A DNA stretch of 64,000 nucleotides. Source: a bacterium. Lineage in GTDB: Bacteria > Bdellovibrionota > Bdellovibrionia > Bdellovibrionales > Bdellovibrionaceae. Shown here piece by piece: positions 54,983 to 63,869 of the stretch. Under the pieces are notes generated by a model. The model searched no databases. It was not told where the DNA came from and saw nothing but the letters and a program-made list of their open reading frames with translations. The position numbers and the translations under genes are program-made. The stretch covers positions 1 through 64,000 of the forward strand of contig JAIELP010000009.1 of the NCBI GenBank assembly GCA_019752925.1. Reading direction: 5' to 3'. Within the stretch, counting starts at the first letter, position 1; every line of letters begins with the position of its first letter.

Positions 54983-55603
54983 ATGTTAAAACAATTATTA
55001 TCGGTGACAGCATTACTTTTAGTCACGTCTGAATTATTTGCACAAAGTGTAGTAATCAGAGGTGTACGCTTAACGGGTTCAGGTTGTGATGCAGCAACAG
55101 CCAGCGCATCTGTAACTTCAGACGGCCAATTATTATCAGTACTGTTTGATGATTATAATGCTCAGATCGGTATTGGCTCAACAAACCCACAAGCATCGAC
55201 TCTTAAAAAAGATTGTCGCGTTTTAATTGATGTTGATGTTCCATTCGGTATGCAATACGCAATCGAGCGCACTGAGTACCGCGGTTTCGCAGCATTACCT
55301 GCTTCAGCTTACGGTTACCACAGATTCACTCAAGTAATTCCGGGACAAGTTGTTCCTTCATTAAGAGAAGCGCAATTACGCGGACCAGTTTCTGGCAACT
55401 ACGAAGTTATCGTAGCTCAAAAACCAGGGCGCTCACCATTCTCTAAATGTAACAGCCCACAACAAACAATCGAATTATTATCTGAACTTTCTGTAGCTTA
55501 CTTACCGGGTTCGCGTGACAGATCTATGGCAATGATCAATTTAGATTCTATCGACACAGGCATCAATTCACGCTTTAAACTAACATGGAGACCTTGCCGC
55601 TAG
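54983..55603 (+). CDS. secreted DUF4360-family protein
   Basis: The 206-residue protein has a clear Sec signal peptide (MLKQLLSVTALLLVTSELFA, cleavage near FAQS). The mature part carries GSGCDAATASASVTSDGQLL, SVLFDDYNAQIG, KKDCRVLIDVDVPFGMQYA, EYRGFAALPA and a C-terminal FKLTWRPC. Four Cys in the mature part could form two disulfides. This layout matches DUF4360, a family of exported proteins of unknown function. An AGGGAG ribosome binding site precedes the ATG. It has its own divergent promoter region and ends at a very long terminator hairpin. Codon use looks more uniform than in the sugar genes, suggesting good expression. Confidence 0.85.
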   Translation: MLKQLLSVTALLLVTSELFAQSVVIRGVRLTGSGCDAATASASVTSDGQLLSVLFDDYNAQIGIGSTNPQASTLKKDCRVLIDVDVPFGMQYAIERTEYRGFAALPASAYGYHRFTQVIPGQVVPSLREAQLRGPVSGNYEVIVAQKPGRSPFSKCNSPQQTIELLSELSVAYLPGSRDRSMAMINLDSIDTGINSRFKLTWRPCR

Positions 55604-55620
55604 TCTAAACCAATAGCTAC

Positions 55621-55733
55621 GAGATTTTCTTAAGGCCTCTGAAAGCCTCAGACAGCCGCAAATAAAAAAAGCCAGTCTATGACTGGCTTTTTTTATTTGC
55701 GGAACTCGTTTTCAGAGGCCTTAAGAAAATCTC
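55621..55733. terminator. very long bidirectional terminator hairpin
   Basis: Two nested perfect inverted repeats lie between the convergent DUF4360 and O-antigen ligase genes. The inner stem (55656-55677 with 55681-55702) is 22 bp with a 3-base TAT loop; its GC-rich tip GCCAGTC/GACTGGC is flanked by A7 and T7 runs, so it reads as an intrinsic terminator on both strands. The outer stem (55621-55644 with 55710-55733) is a further 24 bp. The two are separated by 11 and 7 unpaired bases. Confidence 0.9.
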
Positions 55734-55738
55734 TACTT

Positions 55739-57394
55739 TTAGTTTAGATTGTCTAGCCACTTCATATACTGTGCTCGGAATTGCGCTGGGTTTTCGAAGT
55801 AGAATATATCTGGGAAGCCTTTGCAGTTGTCGAAATATTTTTGATCGAATGTTTTTGAGTTCGGGAAAATAGTTCTATATAAAAATAATGACTGACAGGT
55901 TTTTTTATTATCGGGTTTTACGCTGTAATAAGTTGGCAAAAGTCTTAGATAATCTACAAAAAACGGTTCTCTGATAAATTCAGTTTTAAAATGCTTTAAA
56001 AATTCAGGGAATTTCTTATTATCAACAAAATATCCCAGCTTTGCATGGCAGGCTTTAATATTAATCGGATAATAATCACAAGCCTCAATAATATTTGCAT
56101 TACGTGGATACGTTGACTCCTGGTAAACGGAGTTTACAAAGGCATAGGCGTTCCAAATTCCGACCAGTGCTAGCGGAATAGTAAAAATTCTAAAACCGAA
56201 ATGCCATTTGTAATCACGCAGTTTTGGAAAGCTCAAATAAAACAAGGCCGTCACTAAACTCAAATAACCCAAACTTGCCGGGTTTTCATAGGGAAACTGG
56301 AACATAATCTGGGGTATTAAAACTACAAATGATCCAACAAGAAAATAGTTTTCTGATTTCCAAAACCATTTTACAGTAATAAAAGTTACGGTTCCAAGAA
56401 ACACTAAAGCCATTACTCCAAATAACCAACCAAACTGCGCTGGCCATTTTAAAAGTTCAGAGTGAGGTTGATCAAAGTATGAAAACTCGGAAGGCTTAAC
56501 ATTACTTGCCATCTGATAAGGTTCAATTTCTCCCATGAATCCGCCGGGCTGAATTCCCCACGGATGATCTTGGATAAGATCAATTGTGGCATAAGCCAAT
56601 GCGCTACGTACAACAGTGTTATTATTTTTGATCGCATCCGTAATGTTATTTTTTGCCGGGGCATGAGCCGCTATTAAATAACAAACGAGCGCTACAGATA
56701 TTGAAATTAACTCTTTTTTTGTAATTTTATATTTAAAGAACAGAGCCATCCAAAGGCCAAAGCCTATCCAAGCCGAACGACTGCGGCAGTAAAAAATAAA
56801 GAAAATCCAAAGTGTAAACAAAACTGTTTTAATCCAACTTGGAATACGGTCAGTATGTCGAGTCCACGCAAATACAAAAGGTAAACTCAGAATCAGAAAT
56901 TCAGCAAACATATTGATATTACCGAATGTACTCACAAGTCCAAAATCAAGAGATACATTTTCGATACGGAATGCGTAAAACTCTTTCAGAGACACCGACA
57001 AAATAAAAACCATGCAGATAAGTATGAGATAAGTGGTTTTTTCAAAAATTTCATCCAATGTCACACGTAAATTATAAAAATAAAAACATAGAGCTGCAAA
57101 ACCCATAAATTTAAACACATAAAGAAAATCTGCATAGTCTAAGCGATAAGTGTGAAATACAAATTGGTAAATGAGTAAAAACAGAGTGCTGAGTAATAGT
57201 GTCTTGGGTAACTTAGGCATGGTAAAATTAAACGACAACCCCAGCAATGCAAAGGCCGAAGTAAAATAAAACAGCATTGTTTTGGTTGAGTAATAATTGG
57301 CATTTAAGCGAGTCCACCAAACAAGTGGAATCAGAAAAAAGAGAATGATCAAAGTTGCTTTGTGAAGTTTGAATAAGTTTTTTAACATATACAT
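55739..57394 (-). CDS. O-antigen ligase/polymerase (Wzy_C-like) membrane protein
   Basis: This 551-residue inner-membrane protein has about 11 transmembrane segments. The Wzy_C/WaaL-type core shows FGNINMFAEFLILSLPFVFA, FYCRSRSAWIGFGLWMALFF (Arg-Ser-Arg near the ligase motif), GIQPGGFMGE and PHSELLKWPAQFGWLFGVMA, with the H-S/N-x-x-L motif. A soluble C-terminal tail of about 120 residues (roughly 430-551) is predicted to be periplasmic. It probably transfers polymer to lipid A-core or polymerises units. It is transcribed alone between two divergent or convergent plus-strand genes. No clear ribosome binding site precedes ATG 57394. Confidence 0.82.
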   Translation of the reverse strand: MYMLKNLFKLHKATLIILFFLIPLVWWTRLNANYYSTKTMLFYFTSAFALLGLSFNFTMPKLPKTLLLSTLFLLIYQFVFHTYRLDYADFLYVFKFMGFAALCFYFYNLRVTLDEIFEKTTYLILICMVFILSVSLKEFYAFRIENVSLDFGLVSTFGNINMFAEFLILSLPFVFAWTRHTDRIPSWIKTVLFTLWIFFIFYCRSRSAWIGFGLWMALFFKYKITKKELISISVALVCYLIAAHAPAKNNITDAIKNNNTVVRSALAYATIDLIQDHPWGIQPGGFMGEIEPYQMASNVKPSEFSYFDQPHSELLKWPAQFGWLFGVMALVFLGTVTFITVKWFWKSENYFLVGSFVVLIPQIMFQFPYENPASLGYLSLVTALFYLSFPKLRDYKWHFGFRIFTIPLALVGIWNAYAFVNSVYQESTYPRNANIIEACDYYPINIKACHAKLGYFVDNKKFPEFLKHFKTEFIREPFFVDYLRLLPTYYSVKPDNKKTCQSLFLYRTIFPNSKTFDQKYFDNCKGFPDIFYFENPAQFRAQYMKWLDNLN

Positions 57395-57572
57395 AAAAGC
57401 TTAGATGAGATTTCTTCAACCCACAATCTCATTTTGAGACACCGGGCGAAGTGCTTCCCCTATACACCCGTCAACCCATTGATCAATTCGACCACTATAT
57501 GTCTGCCCAATAAGCAATATATTGCTACCCACTGGGCACTGCTTTTGCCTATTAACCTGTGAGGTAATTTTT

Positions 57573-58742
57573 ATGAGTAAAATGACTGGTGTCCTATTAT
57601 TTATCGCGACTTTTTTGTTTTACAAACTTAGTTACGCAGCTCCCATGTGTAGAGTAATGGTTCATAATAGCCAGGCCTCAATCTATGCTCCAGAAATTAC
57701 AGTTGTCATTAGCACTGACCGTAAAAACTCAAATACTATGGTTGTCAGCAAAGAGCTATTAAAGCATTTAGCCCAAAACCCAAACGCTCGCATTAACGTT
57801 GTTGATCTAGCTAAACTACCTCAATCTATGTTTAAAGCCGATTATTTCGAAAAAAAATCCCCTTTCTTTGAAAATAACTTCGTTAAACCTATCGTTAATA
57901 CTGATGGCATCATCTTCGTAATACCTGAATACGACGGCGCAGTACCGGGAATTTTATCTTATTACATGAATCACATGCGTGCGAGCTTAAGCAAAAAACA
58001 AATAGCTTTAGTAGGTATTTCTGCAGGCCGTTGGGGCGCAAGGTCTCCTCTAGATGCCTTCAAGGGAACACTGACCCACCGTGGTGGACGTGTACTGGGC
58101 GACATTCAAGTCAATATCGAGTTCGTAGAGAGTAAAGTTGAACAATCACAATTAACTAATCCGGATGCAAAAAGCCGCTTGGGTATGCTAGCAACTGAAT
58201 TAACTAAGTCTTTAAATTTAAGCCCAGGGGCAATTCCAACACAGAAAAATTTAGGTATGATCGCAGCTGGCGCAAAAGACAAAAAAGCTCAGGTTTTATT
58301 GAATAACTCAAACGCAGTTGAAGGCGTATTTTCAAATTATGTATTAAATGATAACGGCACTTTATCTTATGTTCAGTTTTCCGGCCCTACTAAAATTAAA
58401 AACAAAGATGTTATTATTCCCGGCCAAGATGTAAACGTGCATGACTTAGGTTACGGTATGCCTGTTGGAGCTATCAAAGGCTTCAAAAAAGAATGGTATA
58501 AAAAGCCAAACATCGAGTCTACTGGTTTAAAAATCGGTGAACGCGTAAAACTTGAGTACGAATCTGGAATTGTTGTTAATGGCCAACTTAAAAATATGAC
58601 CTTCGATACCGATGGAAACCTTCTCGTATTAACTTTCAGTGATGTTACCGTTAAAAATGGGTCAAATTTCCTATTTCAAAAAGATTGGGGAGATTTCGAC
58701 ATTGCAGTAGCTGATTATATTGAGCAAATCACCTTGCAATAA
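57573..58742 (+). CDS. exported NADPH-dependent FMN reductase-like protein fused to an aromatic-hydroxylase C-terminal domain
   Basis: From the ATG at 57573 (GAGG eight bases upstream) the 389-residue protein has an N-terminal signal-like segment (MTGVLLFIATFLFYKLSYA) and then a flavodoxin-like FMN reductase domain to about residue 200: EITVVISTDRKNSNTMVV in the phosphate loop, and IPEYDGAVPGILSYYMNHM, the family PEYNG motif. Residues about 250-389 (YVQFSGPTKI, DLGYGMPVGAIKGF, KLEYESGIVVNGQL, LLVLTFSDVTV, DWGDFDIAVADYI) resemble, from memory, the C-terminal domain of long bacterial aromatic amino acid hydroxylases. An exported flavoprotein with that domain is unusual. A longer in-frame start at 57522 would bury the signal segment. 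Confidence 0.7.
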   Translation: MSKMTGVLLFIATFLFYKLSYAAPMCRVMVHNSQASIYAPEITVVISTDRKNSNTMVVSKELLKHLAQNPNARINVVDLAKLPQSMFKADYFEKKSPFFENNFVKPIVNTDGIIFVIPEYDGAVPGILSYYMNHMRASLSKKQIALVGISAGRWGARSPLDAFKGTLTHRGGRVLGDIQVNIEFVESKVEQSQLTNPDAKSRLGMLATELTKSLNLSPGAIPTQKNLGMIAAGAKDKKAQVLLNNSNAVEGVFSNYVLNDNGTLSYVQFSGPTKIKNKDVIIPGQDVNVHDLGYGMPVGAIKGFKKEWYKKPNIESTGLKIGERVKLEYESGIVVNGQLKNMTFDTDGNLLVLTFSDVTVKNGSNFLFQKDWGDFDIAVADYIEQITLQ

Positions 58743-58781
58743 CAATTATGTAACATTGTCTTTTATTAGTACAAAATGGGC

Positions 58782-58787
58782 TATAAT
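58782..58787 (+). promoter_or_regulatory. -10-like element upstream of the histidine kinase
   Basis: A consensus TATAAT lies 30 bases before the GTG at 58818 in the 75-base gap after the FMN-reductase gene. The nearest -35-like TTGTCT (58756-58761) is 20 bases away, too far for a good match, so the kinase may depend on an activator or be partly co-transcribed with the upstream gene. Confidence 0.35.
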
Positions 58788-58817
58788 TATTTTTGATGAT
58801 GTTCCGATAAGTCATAT

Positions 58818-60461
58818 GTGAATTTGTACTTAAAAGCTCATCTAAATTTAAAACTTCGCGAAGAACTATCCGATACATGTTTTCGTGCGGCTGCTGCCAG
58901 TGTGGTACTTTTAGTTCTTTACCAACTTCCTTTTTTTGATTTTCTTAAAAACGACCCAGTTAACTGGATCATTGTGGCTTTTCTTCTGTTGAGCTATGCC
59001 GCCCGGTTTTCACTACCCTACATCAAATCAATCAACAATGACGATTGGCTTTGGTGCCACGCACTCACTGTAGGAGCGCATGCACTCGGCTGGTCTGCCC
59101 TACTCATTAATGATGTTATTAAATACCAAGGTGTGTATGACGAATTTATTATTTTTACCTACATTATTTTTGCAGGACTAAATGCCGCTGCTTCCTATGC
59201 GCTCTCTATGTCAAAACGGGATTTTTACTTCTTTGTAACACCGATTTTATTAGCCCAGTTTATAGCTTTTTACTTGAATGATTACATCCTCAAGTTTCAG
59301 ATTATTGGCTCTCTTACTATTTTATTATTTTTTATATTTTTAGCTTCTCAAAGAAAGCGGGCTGAAAGAAGTTGGATTGAGCAGCGCACTATTAACTTTG
59401 AATTGCAGAATATTATCGATGCCGTTCCTGGCGGCATTTCCGTCATCAGGTCGCAAAACTACTACGTTATCAATAAATACATCCAAAGCCTTATATCAAC
59501 TGACCTGAGCTTAATTGGCACCACTCCGAAAGAAAATCTCGGCAAAGATCCTACTATTAATGAAAAAATGATCCAATTTATACAATCCAATGAACAGCAT
59601 ACACAGTATGAAACTAATTTAACAGTGAATGGCGAAGAGCGCACACATCTAGTTACGGCAGTTAAATCCATGAATGAAGAAACAATTATTTCGACCATCG
59701 ACATTCATGAGCTTAAAAAAATTGAATTTGAAATGAATCGTCAAAAGATGAGTCTTGAGTACAGCGCAAAAATGGCTTCATTGGGGGAAATGTCCGGAGG
59801 TTTAGCGCATGAAATTAATAATCCGGTAGCCATAATTGCCGGGCGCGCACAGCAACTACTTATGATGGTAAAAAAAGATAATGCCCCTAAAGAAACCCTT
59901 ATCAAGTCTCTCGAAAACATTACGAAGACCACAGAAAGAATTGATAAAATCATAAAAGGATTACGCAGTTTTTCGCGGGATACTGGCAGCGAAGCTTATA
60001 AATTAACCAACCTCAAATCTATTATCGAAGACACTCTTACATACTGTGAGGCAAAATTTAAAAATAACGGAGTCTATCTAACCTATGAAATTTCTGAAAA
60101 TATCGAGATAGAATGCAGTCATACGCTGATTTCACAGGTAGTACTTAATGCATTAAACAATTCATATGATGCTATTTCAAAGACTGAATCGCGCTGGATT
60201 AAAATTGAAGCTCAACAACTCAATGACAACATTCAGCTGAGCATTGCCGATTCAGGTCCAGGTATATCTGAGCACCTACGTGAAAAAATCATGCAACCCT
60301 TTTTCAGTACAAAAGAAATAGGCAAAGGAACAGGATTAGGTCTGAGTATATCTAAAGGAATTATCGACGCCCACAAAGGACAGTTTTACTTCGATCACAG
60401 CAGCGCAAATACAAAGCTTGTAATTGTACTGCCTAAAAAGCAACTAGATGCTACAATTTAG
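58818..60461 (+). CDS. membrane-bound sensor histidine kinase
   Basis: The 547-residue protein has about six N-terminal transmembrane segments (residues 25-175), a short linker and a PAS-like region (about 195-300), then a HisKA dimerisation domain with the phospho-acceptor in GGLAHEINNPVAIIAGRAQQ (His at about residue 331) and a HATPase_c domain with NALNNSYDAIS (N box), DSGPGISE (G1) and GTGLGLSISKGII (G2). It autophosphorylates and signals to a response regulator, none of which is encoded nearby. The H box resembles NtrB/ZraS-type kinases. The start is GTG 58818 without a clear ribosome binding site. Its end overlaps the convergent merR gene by four bases. Confidence 0.92.
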   Translation: MNLYLKAHLNLKLREELSDTCFRAAAASVVLLVLYQLPFFDFLKNDPVNWIIVAFLLLSYAARFSLPYIKSINNDDWLWCHALTVGAHALGWSALLINDVIKYQGVYDEFIIFTYIIFAGLNAAASYALSMSKRDFYFFVTPILLAQFIAFYLNDYILKFQIIGSLTILLFFIFLASQRKRAERSWIEQRTINFELQNIIDAVPGGISVIRSQNYYVINKYIQSLISTDLSLIGTTPKENLGKDPTINEKMIQFIQSNEQHTQYETNLTVNGEERTHLVTAVKSMNEETIISTIDIHELKKIEFEMNRQKMSLEYSAKMASLGEMSGGLAHEINNPVAIIAGRAQQLLMMVKKDNAPKETLIKSLENITKTTERIDKIIKGLRSFSRDTGSEAYKLTNLKSIIEDTLTYCEAKFKNNGVYLTYEISENIEIECSHTLISQVVLNALNNSYDAISKTESRWIKIEAQQLNDNIQLSIADSGPGISEHLREKIMQPFFSTKEIGKGTGLGLSISKGIIDAHKGQFYFDHSSANTKLVIVLPKKQLDATI

Positions 60462-61006
60462 TTAAATAATTTTTTAGTTTTTTTGATTTCATCTACAAAG
60501 CTTTTAATCTGTGTTTGAACAAAATCAATTCTTTGAATAACAGAGTTGAAGTCTTTTTCTTTTTTAAGAGCAAACTTTACATCTTTGAGCGCCTGTCTTG
60601 CCCCTTCAATCGAAAATTTATCACGATATAATAATTTACGGATTAAAAATGCATTTTCGACATCTTTTTTTGTGTATAGTCTTTGATTGTTGGAAGCCTT
60701 TTTAGGCTTTAATAAATCAAATTCCTGTTCCCAGTAACGTAAAACATATTGTTTGATACCAAGTAAATCAGCCACATCTCCAATTTTAAAACCGAAACGA
60801 TCCGGAATAGCTGCAATTTCTTTTAATAATTCTTCATCAATCAAAACACTTGGTAAACTTGAAGAATCTGCTTTAATTTCAGCAGGTTCTACTGCTGAAG
60901 TAATTTCTAGAATTTCCTGTTCTAAGAACTTATCTTCCAACGAAAGTTCGATTTCGCTGTCAATATCCTGTATTTTCTCTGTCGGAGAAGTCGGATTACT
61001 ATTCAT
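60458..61006 (-). CDS. MerR-family transcriptional regulator
   Basis: The roughly 182-residue protein has an acidic N-terminal extension of about 60 residues, a MerR winged helix-turn-helix (FKIGDVADLLGIKQYVLRYW, then NNQRLYTKKDVE with the R-x-Y wing) around residues 75-145, and a C-terminal coiled-coil region. This is the small MerR type that follows ihfA in many proteobacteria; it has no obvious ligand domain. I use ATG 61006, the last of a run of in-frame ATGs, because GAGG lies six bases before it. The start overlaps the ihfA stop region, so the two are coupled. Confidence 0.9.
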   Translation of the reverse strand: MNSNPTSPTEKIQDIDSEIELSLEDKFLEQEILEITSAVEPAEIKADSSSLPSVLIDEELLKEIAAIPDRFGFKIGDVADLLGIKQYVLRYWEQEFDLLKPKKASNNQRLYTKKDVENAFLIRKLLYRDKFSIEGARQALKDVKFALKKEKDFNSVIQRIDFVQTQIKSFVDEIKKTKKLFN

Positions 61007-61346
61007 CATCATCCTCATCATCTTTCAAGTGAGCGTATTCTTCACCGTTCAGCATGGCCTTTAAAACCTGACTTGGTCTAAAGGTCAAAACTCTGCGAGC
61101 TGAAATTTTGATTTGCTCACCGGTTTGCGGGTTACGACCTACGCGCTCGCTTTTCCCACGCACAACAAAGTTACCAAATCCGGAAATTTTAACTTTTTCG
61201 CCGTTTTGTAAAGTATTTTTAAGCTCTTCGAATACCAGCTCAACTAGCTCGCTAGCTTCTTTCTTTGAAAAACCAATGGTCTCATATACTTTTTCAACAA
61301 TATCTGCTTTAGTTACTGTTGAGTTTCCGACATTCTGTCCAGCCAT
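60999..61346 (-). CDS. ihfA: integration host factor alpha subunit-like DNA-binding protein
   Basis: The 115-residue HU/IHF-family protein has TKADIVEKVYETIGFSKKEAS, the family signature KISGFGNFVVRGKSERVGRNPQTGE (residues about 52-77, with the arm tip RNPQTG) and ARRVLTFRPSQVLKAM. It bends DNA as a dimer. The position between pheT and a merR gene is typical for ihfA. It is longer than the usual 95-100 residues because of an N-terminal extension and a very acidic tail (D-D-E-D-D-D-E), which could modulate DNA binding. AAGGAGA lies about ten bases before the ATG. Confidence 0.93.
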   Translation of the reverse strand: MAGQNVGNSTVTKADIVEKVYETIGFSKKEASELVELVFEELKNTLQNGEKVKISGFGNFVVRGKSERVGRNPQTGEQIKISARRVLTFRPSQVLKAMLNGEEYAHLKDDEDDDE

Positions 61347-61430
61347 TAGATATCTTCTCCTTGAGTTAATAAAAGCGTAGCAAGTATTTGAAATGAATCA
61401 AGTTTTTGAGTCATATTCGCCATTTGTTGC

Positions 61431-63857
61431 TTAGCGTAATGCCGCATTCACTGCTTTTTTAGCAGCTTCAATCACCTTTTGACTTAATTGCTGAATATCC
61501 GCCTCAGCTAAAGCCACATCACCTGACTGAAACTGAGCTCTTAAAGCCACTGACTTCTGCCCGGCCGGTAACTTATCACCTTCATAAATATCAAATACTT
61601 TTAAGTCTTTTAACGAGGCTCCACAGGCTTTTTTAGCTTCTTTAAGTAAATCGCCGATGTTCTTTCCTGACTCCATCACAAATGCAAAGTCGCGCTCAAC
61701 AGGCTGGAATTTAGAAAGAGATTTAAATTTTACAGGACGTGGTTGTCCTTTTAAAATCTGTTGCAGGTCCAACTCGGCTATGGCCACCGGCAAACGTACT
61801 TTTTCGTTATCGAGAGTTCTCGGATGCACACTTCCGATGTAACCAACGGCTTGACCTTCAACAATGACTTGAGCCCATTGGCCTAAATGTAAAAATGATG
61901 GCGGTTGAGCCACACTTACAAAACTGTAAGCCGAAATTTGTAAATTCTGAAACAATTTTTCGATACTGGCTTTTACATTAAACACTGCCGGTGATTGGCT
62001 CGCATAAATACCAACCGGAGTTCCCCAGTTAATTAGCGCTAATCTGGGTTTTTCAGAGTAATCGCTCCCAGCTTTTGAGAATACCGAACCGATTTCAAAT
62101 AAAGCACCGACTTGGTTACCTGCGCGGATATTATCCAGAGCATTTCTCCATAAACTTAGCGAAATAGTTCTTCTCATCACATTGAGTTCTTCACTTAACG
62201 GATTTAAAATTTTAACAGCCTGTGCATCCGTTGCTAAACCTTGAGTTGTTAATTTAACTAAATCGCCAATCCAGTTTTTCTCTAAAGTATCACTCGTGAA
62301 CGCATAGTTGAAAGCCTGATTAAAACCATCAGCACGCATCCACTGAGAGATTTTTTGATTCATCATGTACTGAGCGTCGTGATTTGCAGGCTCTGATCTT
62401 AAAGCCGGAATAGTTTCTTGAAGATGCTCATAACCGTAAAGGCGCGCGTACTCTTCAACTAAATCCATGTCTTGTTCGATATCGAAACGGAATAATGGCG
62501 GCGTCATTAAGTACTCGCCGTTATTAGGGCCTTCAACTTTAATTTGCAGACCTTTCATGTAATTTAAAAACAATTTTTCATCAGCTTGGTAACCTAAACG
62601 CTCACTTACTGTTTGAATTGAAATCTTAATCGGCTTTTTAAGCGTTGGATTTGTATGGATGTCGTAAGCCTCACCGCATACTTCACCACCCGCTACTTGC
62701 TGGATTAATAAAGCTGCGCGGTCCATAATCTGTGCTGTTTGACTTGGATCCACCCCTCGAGAAAAACGATAAGCTGAATCTGTATCTACACCATGAGTAC
62801 GCGATGTCTTACGCACCGACATAGCTTTAAATGAAGCACTCTCTAAGAAAATATTTTTTGTTGCATCTGATACGCCTGAATTCATTCCACCAATTACGCC
62901 GGCTAATGCTACAGGTTTCTGAGCATCACAAATTACTAATTCTTCACCGCTTAAAGTGAGTTCTTGCTCTTTAAGCGTTTTGAACTTTTCGTTTTTAGTG
63001 GCATTACGAACAATCACGCTGCCACCAGCTAATGAATCCGCATCGAATGCATGGAGTGGTTGACCCATTTCAAGCATTACATAGTTAGTTACGTCGACTA
63101 CATTGTTAATTGAGTTCTGACCTATAGCCTCTAAACGTTGTTTTAACCATGCTGGGCTTGGGCCGATTTTAACTCCTGAAATATAACGACCACAGTAACG
63201 TGGGCATAATTCAGTGTTGTTCACTTCTAATTTAATTTTTTGTTTAGTAGAAGCTGAAGCAAACTTAGTTAAAGTTTCAGGCTGCTTAACCGGCTTATTA
63301 AGCAAACAACCTAGTTCACGTGCCAAACCAAAGTGACTTAAACAGTCGGCACGGTTCGGAGTTACTTTTAATTCAAATGTAACATCATCATACCCACCGA
63401 ATTCAGCAAAACTCTGACCTACTTTTGCGTCTGCTGGTAAAATAGCAATGCCATCAGAAGTTTCGACTAAGCCTAATTCTTTATGGGAACATAACATCCC
63501 GTTACTTTCCACATCGCGGATTTTAGATTTTTTAATAGCAAAGTTACCTGGCAAAACTGCACCGGCTAAAGCTGCAATAACTTTATCGCCGGCTTTATGA
63601 TTCTGTGCTCCGCACACAATTTGTAAAACCTGACCGGGAGCCACTTCAACCTGACATAGCGAAAGTTTATCCGCATTAGGATGTTTATCTTTAGTTACGA
63701 TGTGGCCTACCACAACGTGAGCGTAATCTTTTGCGCGGTTTTGAATTTCTTCAACCTCAAGACCGGCCTTAGTTAAAATATCCGCTAATTCTTGCGGATT
63801 ATTTAAATACTGTCTTACATCAACAAAATCATTTAACCATTTAAGAGAAATTTTCAT
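61431..63857 (-). CDS. pheT: phenylalanyl-tRNA synthetase beta subunit
   Basis: The 808-residue protein is a full-length PheT: an N-terminal EMAP-type tRNA-binding domain (HVVVGHIVTKDKHPNADKLSL, residues about 45-150), B3/4 editing domain, B5 domain (PIKISIQTVSERLGYQ), a catalytic-like core and a C-terminal FDX-ACB anticodon-binding domain (LSKFQPVERDFAFVM to the end). It charges tRNA-Phe as alpha2-beta2 with PheS. AGG lies seven bases before the ATG at 63857. It is downstream of pheS and followed after 84 bases by ihfA. Confidence 0.98.
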   Translation of the reverse strand: MKISLKWLNDFVDVRQYLNNPQELADILTKAGLEVEEIQNRAKDYAHVVVGHIVTKDKHPNADKLSLCQVEVAPGQVLQIVCGAQNHKAGDKVIAALAGAVLPGNFAIKKSKIRDVESNGMLCSHKELGLVETSDGIAILPADAKVGQSFAEFGGYDDVTFELKVTPNRADCLSHFGLARELGCLLNKPVKQPETLTKFASASTKQKIKLEVNNTELCPRYCGRYISGVKIGPSPAWLKQRLEAIGQNSINNVVDVTNYVMLEMGQPLHAFDADSLAGGSVIVRNATKNEKFKTLKEQELTLSGEELVICDAQKPVALAGVIGGMNSGVSDATKNIFLESASFKAMSVRKTSRTHGVDTDSAYRFSRGVDPSQTAQIMDRAALLIQQVAGGEVCGEAYDIHTNPTLKKPIKISIQTVSERLGYQADEKLFLNYMKGLQIKVEGPNNGEYLMTPPLFRFDIEQDMDLVEEYARLYGYEHLQETIPALRSEPANHDAQYMMNQKISQWMRADGFNQAFNYAFTSDTLEKNWIGDLVKLTTQGLATDAQAVKILNPLSEELNVMRRTISLSLWRNALDNIRAGNQVGALFEIGSVFSKAGSDYSEKPRLALINWGTPVGIYASQSPAVFNVKASIEKLFQNLQISAYSFVSVAQPPSFLHLGQWAQVIVEGQAVGYIGSVHPRTLDNEKVRLPVAIAELDLQQILKGQPRPVKFKSLSKFQPVERDFAFVMESGKNIGDLLKEAKKACGASLKDLKVFDIYEGDKLPAGQKSVALRAQFQSGDVALAEADIQQLSQKVIEAAKKAVNAALR

Positions 63858-63869
63858 ATTATACCTATA

